Assembly (NCBI RefSeq): GCF_035825295.1 | Contig: NZ_JAYMGI010000002.1 | Coordinates: 3,601,001-3,665,000, forward strand | DNA: 64,000 nucleotides | Direction of reading: 5' to 3' | From: Actinacidiphila sp. DG2A-62 | GTDB taxonomy: Bacteria > Actinomycetota > Actinomycetes > Streptomycetales > Streptomycetaceae | Shown here: positions 1 through 8,424 of the stretch, piece by piece | How the letters are laid out: the number at the start of each line of letters is the position of its first letter | How positions within the stretch are numbered: position 1 is the stretch's first letter | The notes under the pieces: generated by a model | What the model saw: only the letters and a program-made list of their open reading frames with translations | What the model was told of the DNA's origin: nothing | Databases searched by the model: none | Program-made: the position numbers and the translations under genes

Positions 1-1371
1 CGGGTTGCGCTGCCGACGCCGCAGATCCCCGGCGAGTTGCTGGAGGACCGCGGTGCTGCGCGGTGAGCGGACGGTGGCCAGCCGCTGGGTGGCCGCTGCT
101 GCGATCCGGCAGGCCAGCTCGGTCTCGCCGGAGCTGGTGTAGCCGAGGGCGAGCCATGCTCCTTCGAACAGGGCCCGCCGCTGGCTCGGGTCGTTGAGGG
201 GGACTTCGTGCGCGCCGGTGGCCAGCAGCGCCGTTCCGCGGGTGACGAACCGGCGGCCCTGTGCGGTGGCGCCTTCGCCGTGTCGCACGCGACCGAGGTG
301 GATGAGGGCGTAACCGGCTTGGCAGTCCAGGTGGTTGCCGGTCAGGTAGTACATCCAGCGGGGTTCGGAGCCGTCCGGGGCGGAGGATTCGACCAGTTCG
401 CGGGCGGTCTCCCGGGTACGGTCGAAGTCGGTTGTGCGGCCGGCGGTGGCATAGGCATAGGCGAGCCGGGACAGGACCGATGCACGCACGCCGTTCGGCG
501 CGCCTTCGCTCGTCCGCGCAGCAGCCTCGCCCAAAGTGACGGCATCGGCCGGGTGTTCGCGGCCGGCGGCCTGGAAGGCAAGGTCGGCGAGGATGTGCGC
601 GGCCAGCGGGCGGTCGTTGACCTGGTGCGCGGCGCGCAGGGCGGTGACGAGGTAGCGCTGGGCCAAGCCGTGGTCTCCGGCGTCGAAGGCCATCCACCCG
701 GCCAACTGCCCTACCTCGCCCAGCGCGTGGAAGAGCCTGGTGGTGGCGTACGCCGAGTGTCCGCCTTCGTGCAGCAGAAGCGCTACGGCGCGGAACTGCG
801 CGCCCACGTAGGCCAGATGCCGTGCACCGCCGTGCTCGTCGTCGAGGAGTTGCAGCAGGGGAAGGTTCTGCTCGACCTGGTCGATCAGCGGGTCCGAGCC
901 GGTGGGCTGCGAGACACGACCGGTGAGCCCGCCCCGGCCGGCCGAACCGTCCACGTATTGCGAAACGAGCGCGAGGAGCGCGGAACCGGAAGCGGCGAGG
1001 AAGCGGCGGCGGTCACGTAAGCCGCTGGCCACCCAGTCCTCCACGATGCCTCCCAGCTCACGTGCGGTCCATGGCCGCGCCAACTCGCTGTCGGCCGGCA
1101 CGAGGACCGGCGAGGGCGTCGACCGCGCCTGCCACAGCCACTCGACGGTCACCGTCCGGCCCAGCTCCTGTGACAGCACGTGCGCCACGGCGGTCGGCAG
1201 CGGAGACCGGGGAAGTGCGCCCTGGTCACGCCAATGGTAGGGCGCGCTCTCGGAGACGGTGCCGTCGCCGAACGTCCGGTTGATCTTCCGTGCGAGGACT
1301 TTGGGACTCCAGCCCAATTCGTCCAGGCACGCCGCGAGCTGAAGGTTAGGTCCCTCGGGCCGTCGGCTCAT
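1..1371 (-). CDS. HTH/TPR-type transcriptional regulator, 3' end outside window
   Basis: The leftward frame starts at ATG 1371-1369 (MSRRPEGPNLQLAACLDELG) and stays open to base 1, giving 457 codons with no stop, so the C-terminus is missing. The first 80 or so residues look like a degenerate DNA-binding domain (LGWSPKVLARKINRTFGDG, then a YHWRDQG segment). The rest is Ala/Leu-rich helical repeats with TPR-like signatures such as [20 protein letters not shown], as in the large family of Streptomyces HTH-plus-TPR regulators. The gene at 29172 has the same architecture. It is transcribed away from the operon starting at 1615, with 243 bp between them, so it is a natural candidate regulator of that operon. 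A specific target or ligand cannot be read from the sequence. Confidence 0.75.
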   Translation of the reverse strand, partial: MSRRPEGPNLQLAACLDELGWSPKVLARKINRTFGDGTVSESAPYHWRDQGALPRSPLPTAVAHVLSQELGRTVTVEWLWQARSTPSPVLVPADSELARPWTARELGGIVEDWVASGLRDRRRFLAASGSALLALVSQYVDGSAGRGGLTGRVSQPTGSDPLIDQVEQNLPLLQLLDDEHGGARHLAYVGAQFRAVALLLHEGGHSAYATTRLFHALGEVGQLAGWMAFDAGDHGLAQRYLVTALRAAHQVNDRPLAAHILADLAFQAAGREHPADAVTLGEAAARTSEGAPNGVRASVLSRLAYAYATAGRTTDFDRTRETARELVESSAPDGSEPRWMYYLTGNHLDCQAGYALIHLGRVRHGEGATAQGRRFVTRGTALLATGAHEVPLNDPSQRRALFEGAWLALGYTSSGETELACRIAAAATQRLATVRSPRSTAVLQQLAGDLRRRQRNP

Positions 1372-1614
1372 GCAGCGGTCCACCCCCGCGTTGCTGTGCG
1401 CCTTCGCCCATCCCATGATGCCGCCGCGAAAGGGCTGGTGGTCAATGCGGCAGCGAAGTTGACCGAGTTGACCGCTCGATGGGCTCCTGCGGTCCGCACG
1501 CTATCGGGTGTGCTGGGACAGTGACAGAGGGCAACCAGACCGACGGCCGGTGCCTGCCTCCCCCGTCAGGCATCGGCCGTCACCTCCCACCCGCAGGCTG
1601 AGGAGAGGCTCCCC

Positions 1615-2076
1615 ATGAACCACCAGCAGCTCCCGGCCCCGGACGAGTTCCACGTCCAGGCCGACACCGATGCCATCGGCGAAGCCCGGCAGAGAATCGT
1701 CCGGACTGCGCAGCGCTGGAGCGTCCCCCTCTCGGACTCGGCGCTGTCCGACGTCGAGTTGTGTGCGAGCGAAGTGATCACCAACGCCCTCACGCACGCG
1801 GGTGACGAGTGCTGGGTGCGTACGCGATGGACGGGCCGGTTCCTTCAAATCGAGGTCACCGACCGTTCCCCGCGACCGCCCGTGCTGTCCGCCGCGCTGC
1901 CCGACGCCACCGGCGGCAGGGGTCTCGCTCTGGTCGAGTGCTTGTCCCATGACTGGGGCTGGGTTCCGCGGGACCTCGGTAAGACCGTCTTCTTCCTCGT
2001 GGCTGACGACGATGTCCCTAAAGGGCCGGCGACTGTCGACGCCGAACTTCTCGCCTGCGCCGGGCGGTTGGCGTGA
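1615..2076 (+). CDS. ATP-binding protein (HATPase / RsbW-type anti-sigma-like)
   Basis: A 153-residue single-domain protein of the GHKL ATPase family used by anti-sigma factors and by the many Streptomyces 'ATP-binding proteins'. The N-box-like segment ELCASEVITNALTHAG lies near residues 43-58, and a glycine-rich segment, ATGGRGLALVECLSHDWG, near residues 97-114. The usual second partner (an STAS anti-anti-sigma protein) is not next to it. ATG 1615 is preceded by a strong AGGAGAGG ribosome-binding site. The stop codon overlaps the GTG of the next gene by 4 bases (GTGA), so it is the first gene of the operon. Its role is probably regulatory, but its sigma partner is unknown. Confidence 0.8.
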   Translation: MNHQQLPAPDEFHVQADTDAIGEARQRIVRTAQRWSVPLSDSALSDVELCASEVITNALTHAGDECWVRTRWTGRFLQIEVTDRSPRPPVLSAALPDATGGRGLALVECLSHDWGWVPRDLGKTVFFLVADDDVPKGPATVDAELLACAGRLA

Positions 2077-2951
2077 CGGCGACCGTCGGCGAAGCGTTGC
2101 GCCACCGCTTCGGGCCTCTCGTGCCCCTTCACGACAAGCCCCTGTCCGCGATGTGGCGCGCGTGCGGCGACAAGGCCGTGCTGAAGGTCTACCGAGGCAT
2201 CGCGCCTGCCGAGCGGCGCACCCGGGAGGCCCAGGCGCTCGCCCTGGCCCGCGGCTGGGGCCTGCCCGCGCCGGCGGTACGGGACAGCGGTGACGAAGAC
2301 GGGTGCTGCTGGCTGTTGCTCGACGCCGTCGGCACGGCCGGGTCCACGGCGCCCCCCGACGACCCGGTAGGCGCCTTCGTCCAGCGAACCCTCACGCTGA
2401 CGGAAGCCCTCCAGCGGCGTCCCGCACCGATCAACCCCGGGCCCGGGTGGCTGCCGAGCGGCAGCAGCTTCCCGACCAACAGCCACGCGCTTCTCGCCCA
2501 ACTCTCCGCACGGTGTGCGCAACGGCCGTGGTGGCATCGGCTGTCGAACGCCCTGACTTCCCTGAACGGCGAACCGATTGCCTACCTGCACGGCGACATC
2601 AAGCCTGAGCACTTCGTGGACGACGGCAGCGCCGTCCACGTCGTCGACTGGGAGGCAGCCGCGCGCGGCCCCGCCGTGTCGGACACCGCGGACGCCGCCT
2701 TCCACCTGATCCGCGACCTGATCTACGCAGACAGGCCGCTGCATCTCGACTCCATGAGCCGGTTACCGGTCAACGGCCCGATCGCCGCTTGGCGCCTCGT
2801 CCTCTGGCTGGACCGCCGCCGACCGGACGACCTCTGCCTCCTCACCACAGCCGACGTGAACCGCCTGATCCGCGCCGCCAGCACCGCCGACGTCCTTCGT
2901 CGCCTCAGCCGCTTGGTCACCGTCGCGCGTGAAGCGGGAGTTCCGCGGTAG
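2073..2951 (+). CDS. Phosphotransferase (APH/choline-kinase fold), first of two
   Basis: A 292-residue protein with the hallmarks of the aminoglycoside phosphotransferase-like kinase fold: a lysine segment (AVLKVYRG) in the N-lobe, the catalytic-loop motif YLHGDIKPEHF near residues 170-180, and the metal-binding motif VVDWEAAARGPAVSDTADA that follows it. The family transfers phosphate from ATP to small molecules. The substrate is not evident, and antibiotic resistance should not be assumed. The GTG start overlaps the upstream stop by 4 bases. The gene carries a TTA leucine codon at 2763-2765, which is rare in Streptomyces and makes translation dependent on the bldA tRNA. It sits 45 bp before the methionine adenosyltransferase gene. 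Confidence 0.82.
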   Translation: MTATVGEALRHRFGPLVPLHDKPLSAMWRACGDKAVLKVYRGIAPAERRTREAQALALARGWGLPAPAVRDSGDEDGCCWLLLDAVGTAGSTAPPDDPVGAFVQRTLTLTEALQRRPAPINPGPGWLPSGSSFPTNSHALLAQLSARCAQRPWWHRLSNALTSLNGEPIAYLHGDIKPEHFVDDGSAVHVVDWEAAARGPAVSDTADAAFHLIRDLIYADRPLHLDSMSRLPVNGPIAAWRLVLWLDRRRPDDLCLLTTADVNRLIRAASTADVLRRLSRLVTVAREAGVPR

Positions 2952-2996
2952 CGCCACTACCACCCCTGCCCGTAGCCCTGACTTCAAGGAGTCCAC

Positions 2997-4247
2997 GTGA
3001 ACCGCACCGTCAGCACGTCCGGACGCAGTCGAATCGTCATCGAGACCGGTACACCGCGCCCCGAAGCGACCACCATCGTCGAGCGCAAGGGCCTCGGCCA
3101 CCCGGACACCCTCGCCGACCACCTGGCCGAACGGCTCTCACAGGCGTACAGCCGCTACACCCAGGAGACCTTCGGGGCCGTGCTCCACCACAACTTCGAC
3201 AAGCTCGCGCTGCTGGGCGGCGCGAGCCGGGTCGAGTACGGCGCCGGCGAGATGAAGGCGCCCGTCCGCGTGCTCGTGAACGGACGGGCCGCCCGAACCT
3301 GTGGGGACAGCGAGATCCCCGTGCAGGAACTGGCCGAGCAGACGGTGCGAGCCTTCTTCGCCGAGAGGCTGCCGGAGTTGGCCGACCATCTCGACCTCCG
3401 CTTCCACATCACCGCCAACTCCAGCCCCGGCGCGGTCATCACCGACGCCGACGCGCCCGAACGCACGCGTTGGTTCGCGCCGCGGTCGGTGGAGGACTTA
3501 CGGGAGCGGCGGGCACTGATCGCCAACGACACCTCGATAGGGACCGGTTGGGCTCCTCACAGTCCCTTCGAGGCGTTCGTCCGCGAGGTGGCCGATGCCT
3601 TCTCCGGCGTCACGCCCTTCACGCGGGAGCACCCGTGGTGCGGCAGCGACGTGAAGGTCATGGGTTACTACGACGGCGAGCACGCCGACGTCGTCCTGTG
3701 CGTCCCGCAGAAGAGCAGGTTCGTACCCGACCGGGCTGCCTACCTCGCCAACAAGGAGGCAGTGCTCGCCGAGTGCCGCCGGATCGTGGTCGACCATCTG
3801 CCGGGCACTCCCGTCGACTTCCGGCTCAACGTGCGCGACGTGCCGCAGAAGGACGAGCTGTACCTGACCTACACCGGCAGCTCCATCGAGTCCGGCGACG
3901 AGGGTGTGGTCGGCCGCGGCAACAGGGTCAACGGCCTGATCACGCCGTTGCGGCCGATGAACATGGAGGGCGCCAGCGGCAAGAACCCCGTCTACCACGT
4001 CGGCAAGCTCTACAACCTGGCCGCCGCCCGCTTGGCCCACCGCCTGCACGAGGAGACCGGCGGTCACGCCGAGGTGCACATGGTCAGCGCGACGGGCGAG
4101 CCGCTGGACCAGCCGTGGCGCGTCCTCGTACGCCTCTCGCGACCCGACGCCCACGTCGAGACGGTGCACTCCCTCGTCCTGGAGACCCTGGCCGGATTCC
4201 CGGCGCTCACCCAGGAGTTGGTGCAGGAGGGGGTGCTGCTCAGTTGA
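2997..4247 (+). CDS. Methionine adenosyltransferase, archaeal-type
   Basis: A 416-residue protein of the archaeal-type S-adenosylmethionine synthetase family, which makes SAM from ATP and methionine, not the usual bacterial MetK. Diagnostic segments are [20 protein letters not shown] near residue 29, [20 protein letters not shown] near 140, and the glycine-rich [20 protein letters not shown] near 307. The GTG start at 2997 has an AAGGAG site 6 bases upstream. A second SAM synthetase inside an accessory operon usually supplies SAM for a dedicated pathway or under separate regulation. No methyltransferase is adjacent in the window. A TTA codon occurs at 3498-3500. The stop overlaps the TTG start of the next gene. 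Confidence 0.9.
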   Translation: MNRTVSTSGRSRIVIETGTPRPEATTIVERKGLGHPDTLADHLAERLSQAYSRYTQETFGAVLHHNFDKLALLGGASRVEYGAGEMKAPVRVLVNGRAARTCGDSEIPVQELAEQTVRAFFAERLPELADHLDLRFHITANSSPGAVITDADAPERTRWFAPRSVEDLRERRALIANDTSIGTGWAPHSPFEAFVREVADAFSGVTPFTREHPWCGSDVKVMGYYDGEHADVVLCVPQKSRFVPDRAAYLANKEAVLAECRRIVVDHLPGTPVDFRLNVRDVPQKDELYLTYTGSSIESGDEGVVGRGNRVNGLITPLRPMNMEGASGKNPVYHVGKLYNLAAARLAHRLHEETGGHAEVHMVSATGEPLDQPWRVLVRLSRPDAHVETVHSLVLETLAGFPALTQELVQEGVLLS

Positions 4248-5166
4248 CGACGACCTGCCATGCTCTGCCACCCCTCCCGGAGACGTGCCGCAGACGCCTG
4301 CTCGCCCACTACGGTTCAGCGGCGACGACGTGGCTCAACGGAGTTCCGGTCCTGCTCACGACCGCCGGTCGCCGGTGGAACCTGAATCTCACCGGCTACC
4401 ACGACGCCGGCCACGCCAGCGTTCTCGCCACGGCTCACGACCGCGAGGGCAGCCCCGTCCTGGTGAAGATGTGGTTCGACCCCGACCGTTACGCCCGCGA
4501 GACCGCTGCCCTGCGCCTTTGGCACCCGGGACCGGAACGCGTGCTCCTGGCGGCGGATGACGAACACCGCGTGGCGGTCCTGCGCATGATCGCCGGACGA
4601 CCGGGCGGTGACAAGCCACCGTCCGACGAGACAGCCCGTGTCGCGGAAGCAGTGCAGCAGGCCCACGGCATCGGCCGGAACGTCCGCCCCGGCACGTTCC
4701 CCCGCTCACCGACCACATCCGCAACGACATCGAGCCCCGTATCCGGGAGCGCGGACGCACCAGCCGCTACGGCCGGCACATCGCGCAGATCACCCCGTAT
4801 CTGGTCGGGCTTTCCGGCGATGCGGCCCGCCGTACGGTACTGCACGCCGACCTCTACCGGGAGAACGTCGCCTTCACCCGCCAAGGCCGCCCGATGCTGC
4901 TCGACCCGCTGCCCATGCAGGGCGACGCCCTCTTCGACTGGGCGTTCTGGACGCTCTACTACCGGCTCGGCAACGGCACGCACGACCGGCTCCGCGAAGC
5001 CGCTCGCCGCTCGGGCGTCGCACGAACCAGCATCCTGCCCTGGTGCCTGCTCATCGGGCTGCACGGCCTCCTCTACTACGAAGACACCCGAGACCCTCGC
5101 CACCAGCAGATGGCCGACGTCCTGACGGTCCTGCGCTCGTACGCCGAGAAGGAGACGACACCGTGA
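4244..5166 (+). pseudogene. Second phosphotransferase (APH-like), interrupted by a frameshift
   Basis: The gene starts at TTG 4244 (TTGA overlap with the upstream stop) and reads [19 protein letters not shown] onward in one frame to about 4696. After that, homology continues in a different frame: DHIRNDIEPRIRERG, then the catalytic motif VLHADLYRENVAF (HGDLxxxN type) and LLDPLPMQGDALFDWAFWTL, ending at 5166. Restoring one missing base near 4696-4703 rebuilds one reading frame of about 308 residues. All kinase motifs survive on the two sides, so this may be a sequencing error rather than real decay. Its 3' end overlaps the phosphatase start by 4 bases, consistent with a co-translated operon. 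Confidence 0.75.
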
Positions 5167-5871
5167 CGACGATCCTGCTCCGGCACGCGAGCACCTCCTA
5201 CAGCGCTCGCTACCTGGTCAACGGGGACCCGGGCGTTCGGCTGCCGCTCGACGCCGAGGGCGTCGCCGCGTGCCACGTCCTGCGCGCCTCCGGCTCCCTG
5301 CGGCACCCCCACACCTGGGTCACCAGCGCGTTCCTGCGGGCGCAGCAGACCACGATCCTCCTCGCCGGTCCGGCCCAGCTGGAACCGCGCATCGACGCCC
5401 GCCTCAACGAACTCGACTACGGCGACTTCGAGGGCGGGCCATTCCTCGACTACGCCGACTGGCTCGGCCTGGCACGGTCCGTACATCCGCCCGCCAGGGG
5501 CCGCCGAGTCCCAGCACGAAGCCGTCATCCGCATGCTCACCGCCGTCAGGGACGCCTTGCGGCATCCCGGCCCCCGGGTCGTCGTGGCCCATGGTTTGTT
5601 GCTGTCCCTGCTCACCTGGACGATGGCCGGGCCGTCCGACGAGCCGCTCCCGCTCTTCTTCCCGGAAGCGCCGTGCCTGGATCCTCTGGTCATCGCCGAT
5701 ACCCGCCTGCACCGTCTCACCAGCCGGTGGATCGACAGACTCACCAGCGAGGGGGTTCACGCACCGCCGACCGGGGGTGGCCCGGCGGAATCGCTGCAAG
5801 CGGGGGTCCCCATCCTTGCTAACTTCGATCCTCTACGGACCCCGCCCGAGGAGAGATCCCCTCATGCATGA
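5163..5871 (+). pseudogene. Histidine phosphatase (phosphoglycerate-mutase-like), frameshifted
   Basis: GTG 5163 opens a frame beginning TTILLRHASTSYSARYLVNG, where LLRHA is the phosphohistidine (RHG) motif of branch-1 histidine phosphatases. It continues through NELDYGDFEGGPFLDYADW (the family's acidic motif). Near 5487-5496 the frame changes by one base, and the C-terminal half resumes as AESQHEAVIRMLTAVRDALR and VVVAHGLLLSLLTW, which contains the second conserved histidine. Removing one C from the CCGCCCGCC stretch restores a protein of about 235 residues. The family dephosphorylates small phosphoesters. Its place between kinase-fold genes and serS suggests a phosphorylated intermediate. 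The stop codon overlaps the serS start by 8 bases. Confidence 0.75.
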
Positions 5872-7159
5872 TGCACGCGCTCTGATCGACATGGGAGACG
5901 AGGCGGTACGCCGTCTCGCCCGTCGCGGCTACGCCCTGGACCTCTCCTCCGTTGAGTCCCTCCAGTCCCGCCGCAACCAGAGCATTCGCATCGCCGACGA
6001 GCTGCGCGCCGAGTCCAAGACGGTCGCGACCGAGGTGCAGAAGGCCGCCAAGTCCGGCGGGGACACGTCCGCGCTGAAGGACCAGGCACGCAAGCTGAAG
6101 GAGCAGATCCGCGAGGCGGAGGCCGAGCAGGAACGGGCTCAGGAGGAGTTGACCCAGTTCCTGCTCATCATCCCGAACCTGCCTGCCGACGAGGCCCCCG
6201 ACGGTGACTCGGAGGACTTCGCCGTCGAGCAGCGGCGCGTCGGCACCCCGCCGTCCTTCTCCTTCGAGGCGAAGGATCACGTGGACCTCGGCGAGTCCAT
6301 GGGCATCCTCGACTTCGGCCGCGCCACCAAGCTGTCCGGCCCGCGCTTCAGCGTTCTGCGGGGCGTCGGTGCGGCTCTGGAACGGGCCCTGGTCACGCTC
6401 TTCCTGGACCTGCACACCCGCCGCCACGGCTACACCGAACACTCCGTGCCGTTCCTGGTCACACGCAAGACCATGACCGGCACCGGCCAGCTTCCCAAGT
6501 TCGAGGAAGACCTGTTCGCCACAGGGGTCGCGGACCGCGAGCTGTTCCTCATCCCGACGGCCGAGGTTCCGCTCACGAACCTGTACGCCGACGAGATCAT
6601 CCCGCCCGCCGAGCTGCCGATCGCCCTTACCGCGCAGACGCCCTGCTTCCGCTCCGAGGCCGGCTCGTACGGCCGCGACACCCGTGGGCTGATCCGCCAG
6701 CACCAGTTCTCCAAGGTGGAGATGGTCCGCATCTGCGCGCCCGGTGACTCCCGGGCCGAGATGGAGAGGATGACCGGTCACGCCGAGGCGTGCCTGAAGG
6801 AACTCGACCTCGCCTACCGCGTCGTCACCCTGGCCGCCGGTGACACCGGCTTCTCCGCTCAGCTCACGTACGACATCGAGGTCTGGCTGCCCAGCCAGAA
6901 CACCTACCGCGAGATCTCCTCGGTCTCCGACTTCGGCACCTTCCAGGGCCGCCGCGCCGGCATCCGCACCCGTGACGAACACGGCAAGTCCACCCCGGCC
7001 GCCACCGTCAACGGCTCCGGCCTGCCCGTCGGCCGCACCCTGGCCGCTGTCCTGGAACAGCACCAGCAGCCCGACGGCTCCGTCCTGCTCCCGCAGTCCC
7101 TCGTTCCGTACCTCGGCTTCCGCCGCATCACGGCGGACGGCAAACCCTCGGAGGCATAG
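5864..7159 (+). CDS. serS: Seryl-tRNA synthetase, secondary copy
   Basis: A full-length class II SerRS of 431 residues. Residues about 38-100 form the long helical tRNA-binding arm. The serine-specific TAEVPLTN loop is at 232-239, motif 2 (FRSEAGSYGRDTRGL) at 262-276, and motif 3 (SGLPVGRTLAAVLE) at 385-398. The N-terminus (MHDARALIDMGDEAVRRLA) does not resemble the housekeeping Streptomyces SerRS, which begins roughly MIDLRLLREDP, so this is probably an extra copy. Extra SerRS genes are known as self-resistance to SerRS inhibitors (albomycin) and as suppliers of Ser-tRNA to biosynthesis (VlmL in valanimycin). Here the surrounding accessory operon favours one of those two roles. ATG 5864 has a GAGGAGAG site upstream. 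Confidence 0.92.
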   Translation: MHDARALIDMGDEAVRRLARRGYALDLSSVESLQSRRNQSIRIADELRAESKTVATEVQKAAKSGGDTSALKDQARKLKEQIREAEAEQERAQEELTQFLLIIPNLPADEAPDGDSEDFAVEQRRVGTPPSFSFEAKDHVDLGESMGILDFGRATKLSGPRFSVLRGVGAALERALVTLFLDLHTRRHGYTEHSVPFLVTRKTMTGTGQLPKFEEDLFATGVADRELFLIPTAEVPLTNLYADEIIPPAELPIALTAQTPCFRSEAGSYGRDTRGLIRQHQFSKVEMVRICAPGDSRAEMERMTGHAEACLKELDLAYRVVTLAAGDTGFSAQLTYDIEVWLPSQNTYREISSVSDFGTFQGRRAGIRTRDEHGKSTPAATVNGSGLPVGRTLAAVLEQHQQPDGSVLLPQSLVPYLGFRRITADGKPSEA

Positions 7160-8182
7160 GTGTTAGTCGGCGTCTGCGACTTCCCCGGCAGCTACGCATT
7201 CCCCCCGACAGGCTACGGCGGGATCGAACGCTGGCTGTGGGCCGTAGCAGTAGGGGCGGAAGCCGCAGGCGCCGACGTACACCTCCTCGGGCCGGCCTGG
7301 CGCGACGACCTCGGCCCGGAGTGGGTCCGCAAGCCCGTCAGGCTGGAGGACATCAAGCCAGGGTCGGCTGCCGCCCGCGACCTCGCCGCTGTTGGGTACG
7401 ACCTGCTGGTCGTCGGCCACGAATACCCCACTCTGCCGGCCTGGCGCCGCATACGGGACACGCTGGACTGCGACGTCGCCACCTTCCAGCACAACCCCGA
7501 CTTCCGCCACGCCCCTGATGCCTTCGACGGCAAACGCAACCGCCTGTACTGCTACTCGCCGGAGATGATCGAGCGGTACGAGGCTTGGCGGCCCCGCCAG
7601 GAACTGGCCGTCCACCTCGGCCTGGACGAAGCCGAACCGCCTGCCGTCAAGGGCAGCGATCTGGTGTGGCTCGGCCGTATCGACGCCGAGAAGGCCCCCC
7701 ACCTGGCCGTACGCGCCGCCCAGATCCTCGGCCGCCGCATACGCCTGGTCGGCCCGGTCTTCGACCGCGAGTACGTCCGGCGGCACGAGCGGCTGCTCAC
7801 CGCCGACCACGTCGAGTGGGCCGGCGAACTCGGCGGCCCCGCCAAAACCGCCGCCATCCACAGCGCCGGCACCTTCGTCTACACCTACGCCCGCGACTAC
7901 GTGGAGGCCGGCGCGGCCGTCTTCGGCGAAGCGCTACGCGCCGGCACACCCGTGGCTGCCCTGAGCTGGCGCGAAGGCACCTGCGCCGAAGCGGCACTCT
8001 GCCCGGACACCGGTGCCGTCACCGTCCTCGGGGCCGAGGCTGACGACGAGACGGCAGCGCAGGCACTCGCCGAAGCGATCCGCCGCACAGAAGACCTCGA
8101 CCCGGCCACGATCCAGGCCTTCGGCCAGGACCGTTTCGACCCGCAACGTCACTTCAACGCCCTGGCGAGCCGGTCATGCTGA
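7160..8182 (+). CDS. Glycosyltransferase, GT4-like (GT-B fold)
   Basis: A 340-residue protein that begins directly after the serS stop codon. GTG is followed by TTA as codon 2 (7163-7165), so translation should depend on bldA from the first elongation step. The N-terminal domain has the YGGIERWLWAVAVGAEAAGA segment typical of GT4 acceptor domains. The C-terminal domain has LVWLGRIDAEKAPHLAVRAA and an E-x7-E-like segment (EAGAAVFGEALRAGTPVAAL) for nucleotide-sugar binding. It probably transfers a sugar from an NDP-sugar to the product of this operon, but donor and acceptor are unknown. No sugar-biosynthesis genes are visible nearby. Confidence 0.8.
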   Translation: MLVGVCDFPGSYAFPPTGYGGIERWLWAVAVGAEAAGADVHLLGPAWRDDLGPEWVRKPVRLEDIKPGSAAARDLAAVGYDLLVVGHEYPTLPAWRRIRDTLDCDVATFQHNPDFRHAPDAFDGKRNRLYCYSPEMIERYEAWRPRQELAVHLGLDEAEPPAVKGSDLVWLGRIDAEKAPHLAVRAAQILGRRIRLVGPVFDREYVRRHERLLTADHVEWAGELGGPAKTAAIHSAGTFVYTYARDYVEAGAAVFGEALRAGTPVAALSWREGTCAEAALCPDTGAVTVLGAEADDETAAQALAEAIRRTEDLDPATIQAFGQDRFDPQRHFNALASRSC

Positions 8183-8424
8183 CCACCGCCGACCCGGCCG
8201 AGATACCGGGCCTGCTCCGCAAGGCCCTCGGCCCCCGCTGGAACTTCACTATCGACGGCACGCATCTCGACATCCGCCACCGGGACCACGGAACGCCCTA
8301 CCACTCACCCCGCCGCACGCTGCCCTGGCCAGACCTGCTCGCGCTCCTGGAGTCCGCCTTCGCCGACCAGGGCGTCCCCGAGCCCCCTGCCTACCCCTTC
8401 GCTGGGGCCGGGAGACCGAACTGA
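8176..8424 (+). CDS. Small hypothetical protein, 82 aa
   Basis: An 82-residue open frame starting at ATG 8176, overlapping the end of the glycosyltransferase gene by 7 bases and ending within the CTG that may start the next gene. It reads MLTTADPAEIPGLLRKALG and later LPWPDLLALLESAFADQG. It is a compact acidic/amphipathic protein with no motif that I recognise. The tight overlaps on both sides support it as a real operon member. It might also be an N-terminal part of the AlaRS-like protein separated by an indel, because the two frames meet exactly at 8421. Confidence 0.55.
   Translation: MLTTADPAEIPGLLRKALGPRWNFTIDGTHLDIRHRDHGTPYHSPRRTLPWPDLLALLESAFADQGVPEPPAYPFAGAGRPN

Noticed and set aside
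208..1020. Long rightward open frame over the HTH/TPR regulator
   Set aside because: It has no recognisable motif, and the leftward frame gives a coherent regulator; the rightward frame is a high-GC shadow.
2073..5166. Aminoglycoside resistance genes
   Set aside because: The APH-like fold is shared by many kinases of unrelated substrates, and the context is metabolic; the fold alone does not support resistance.
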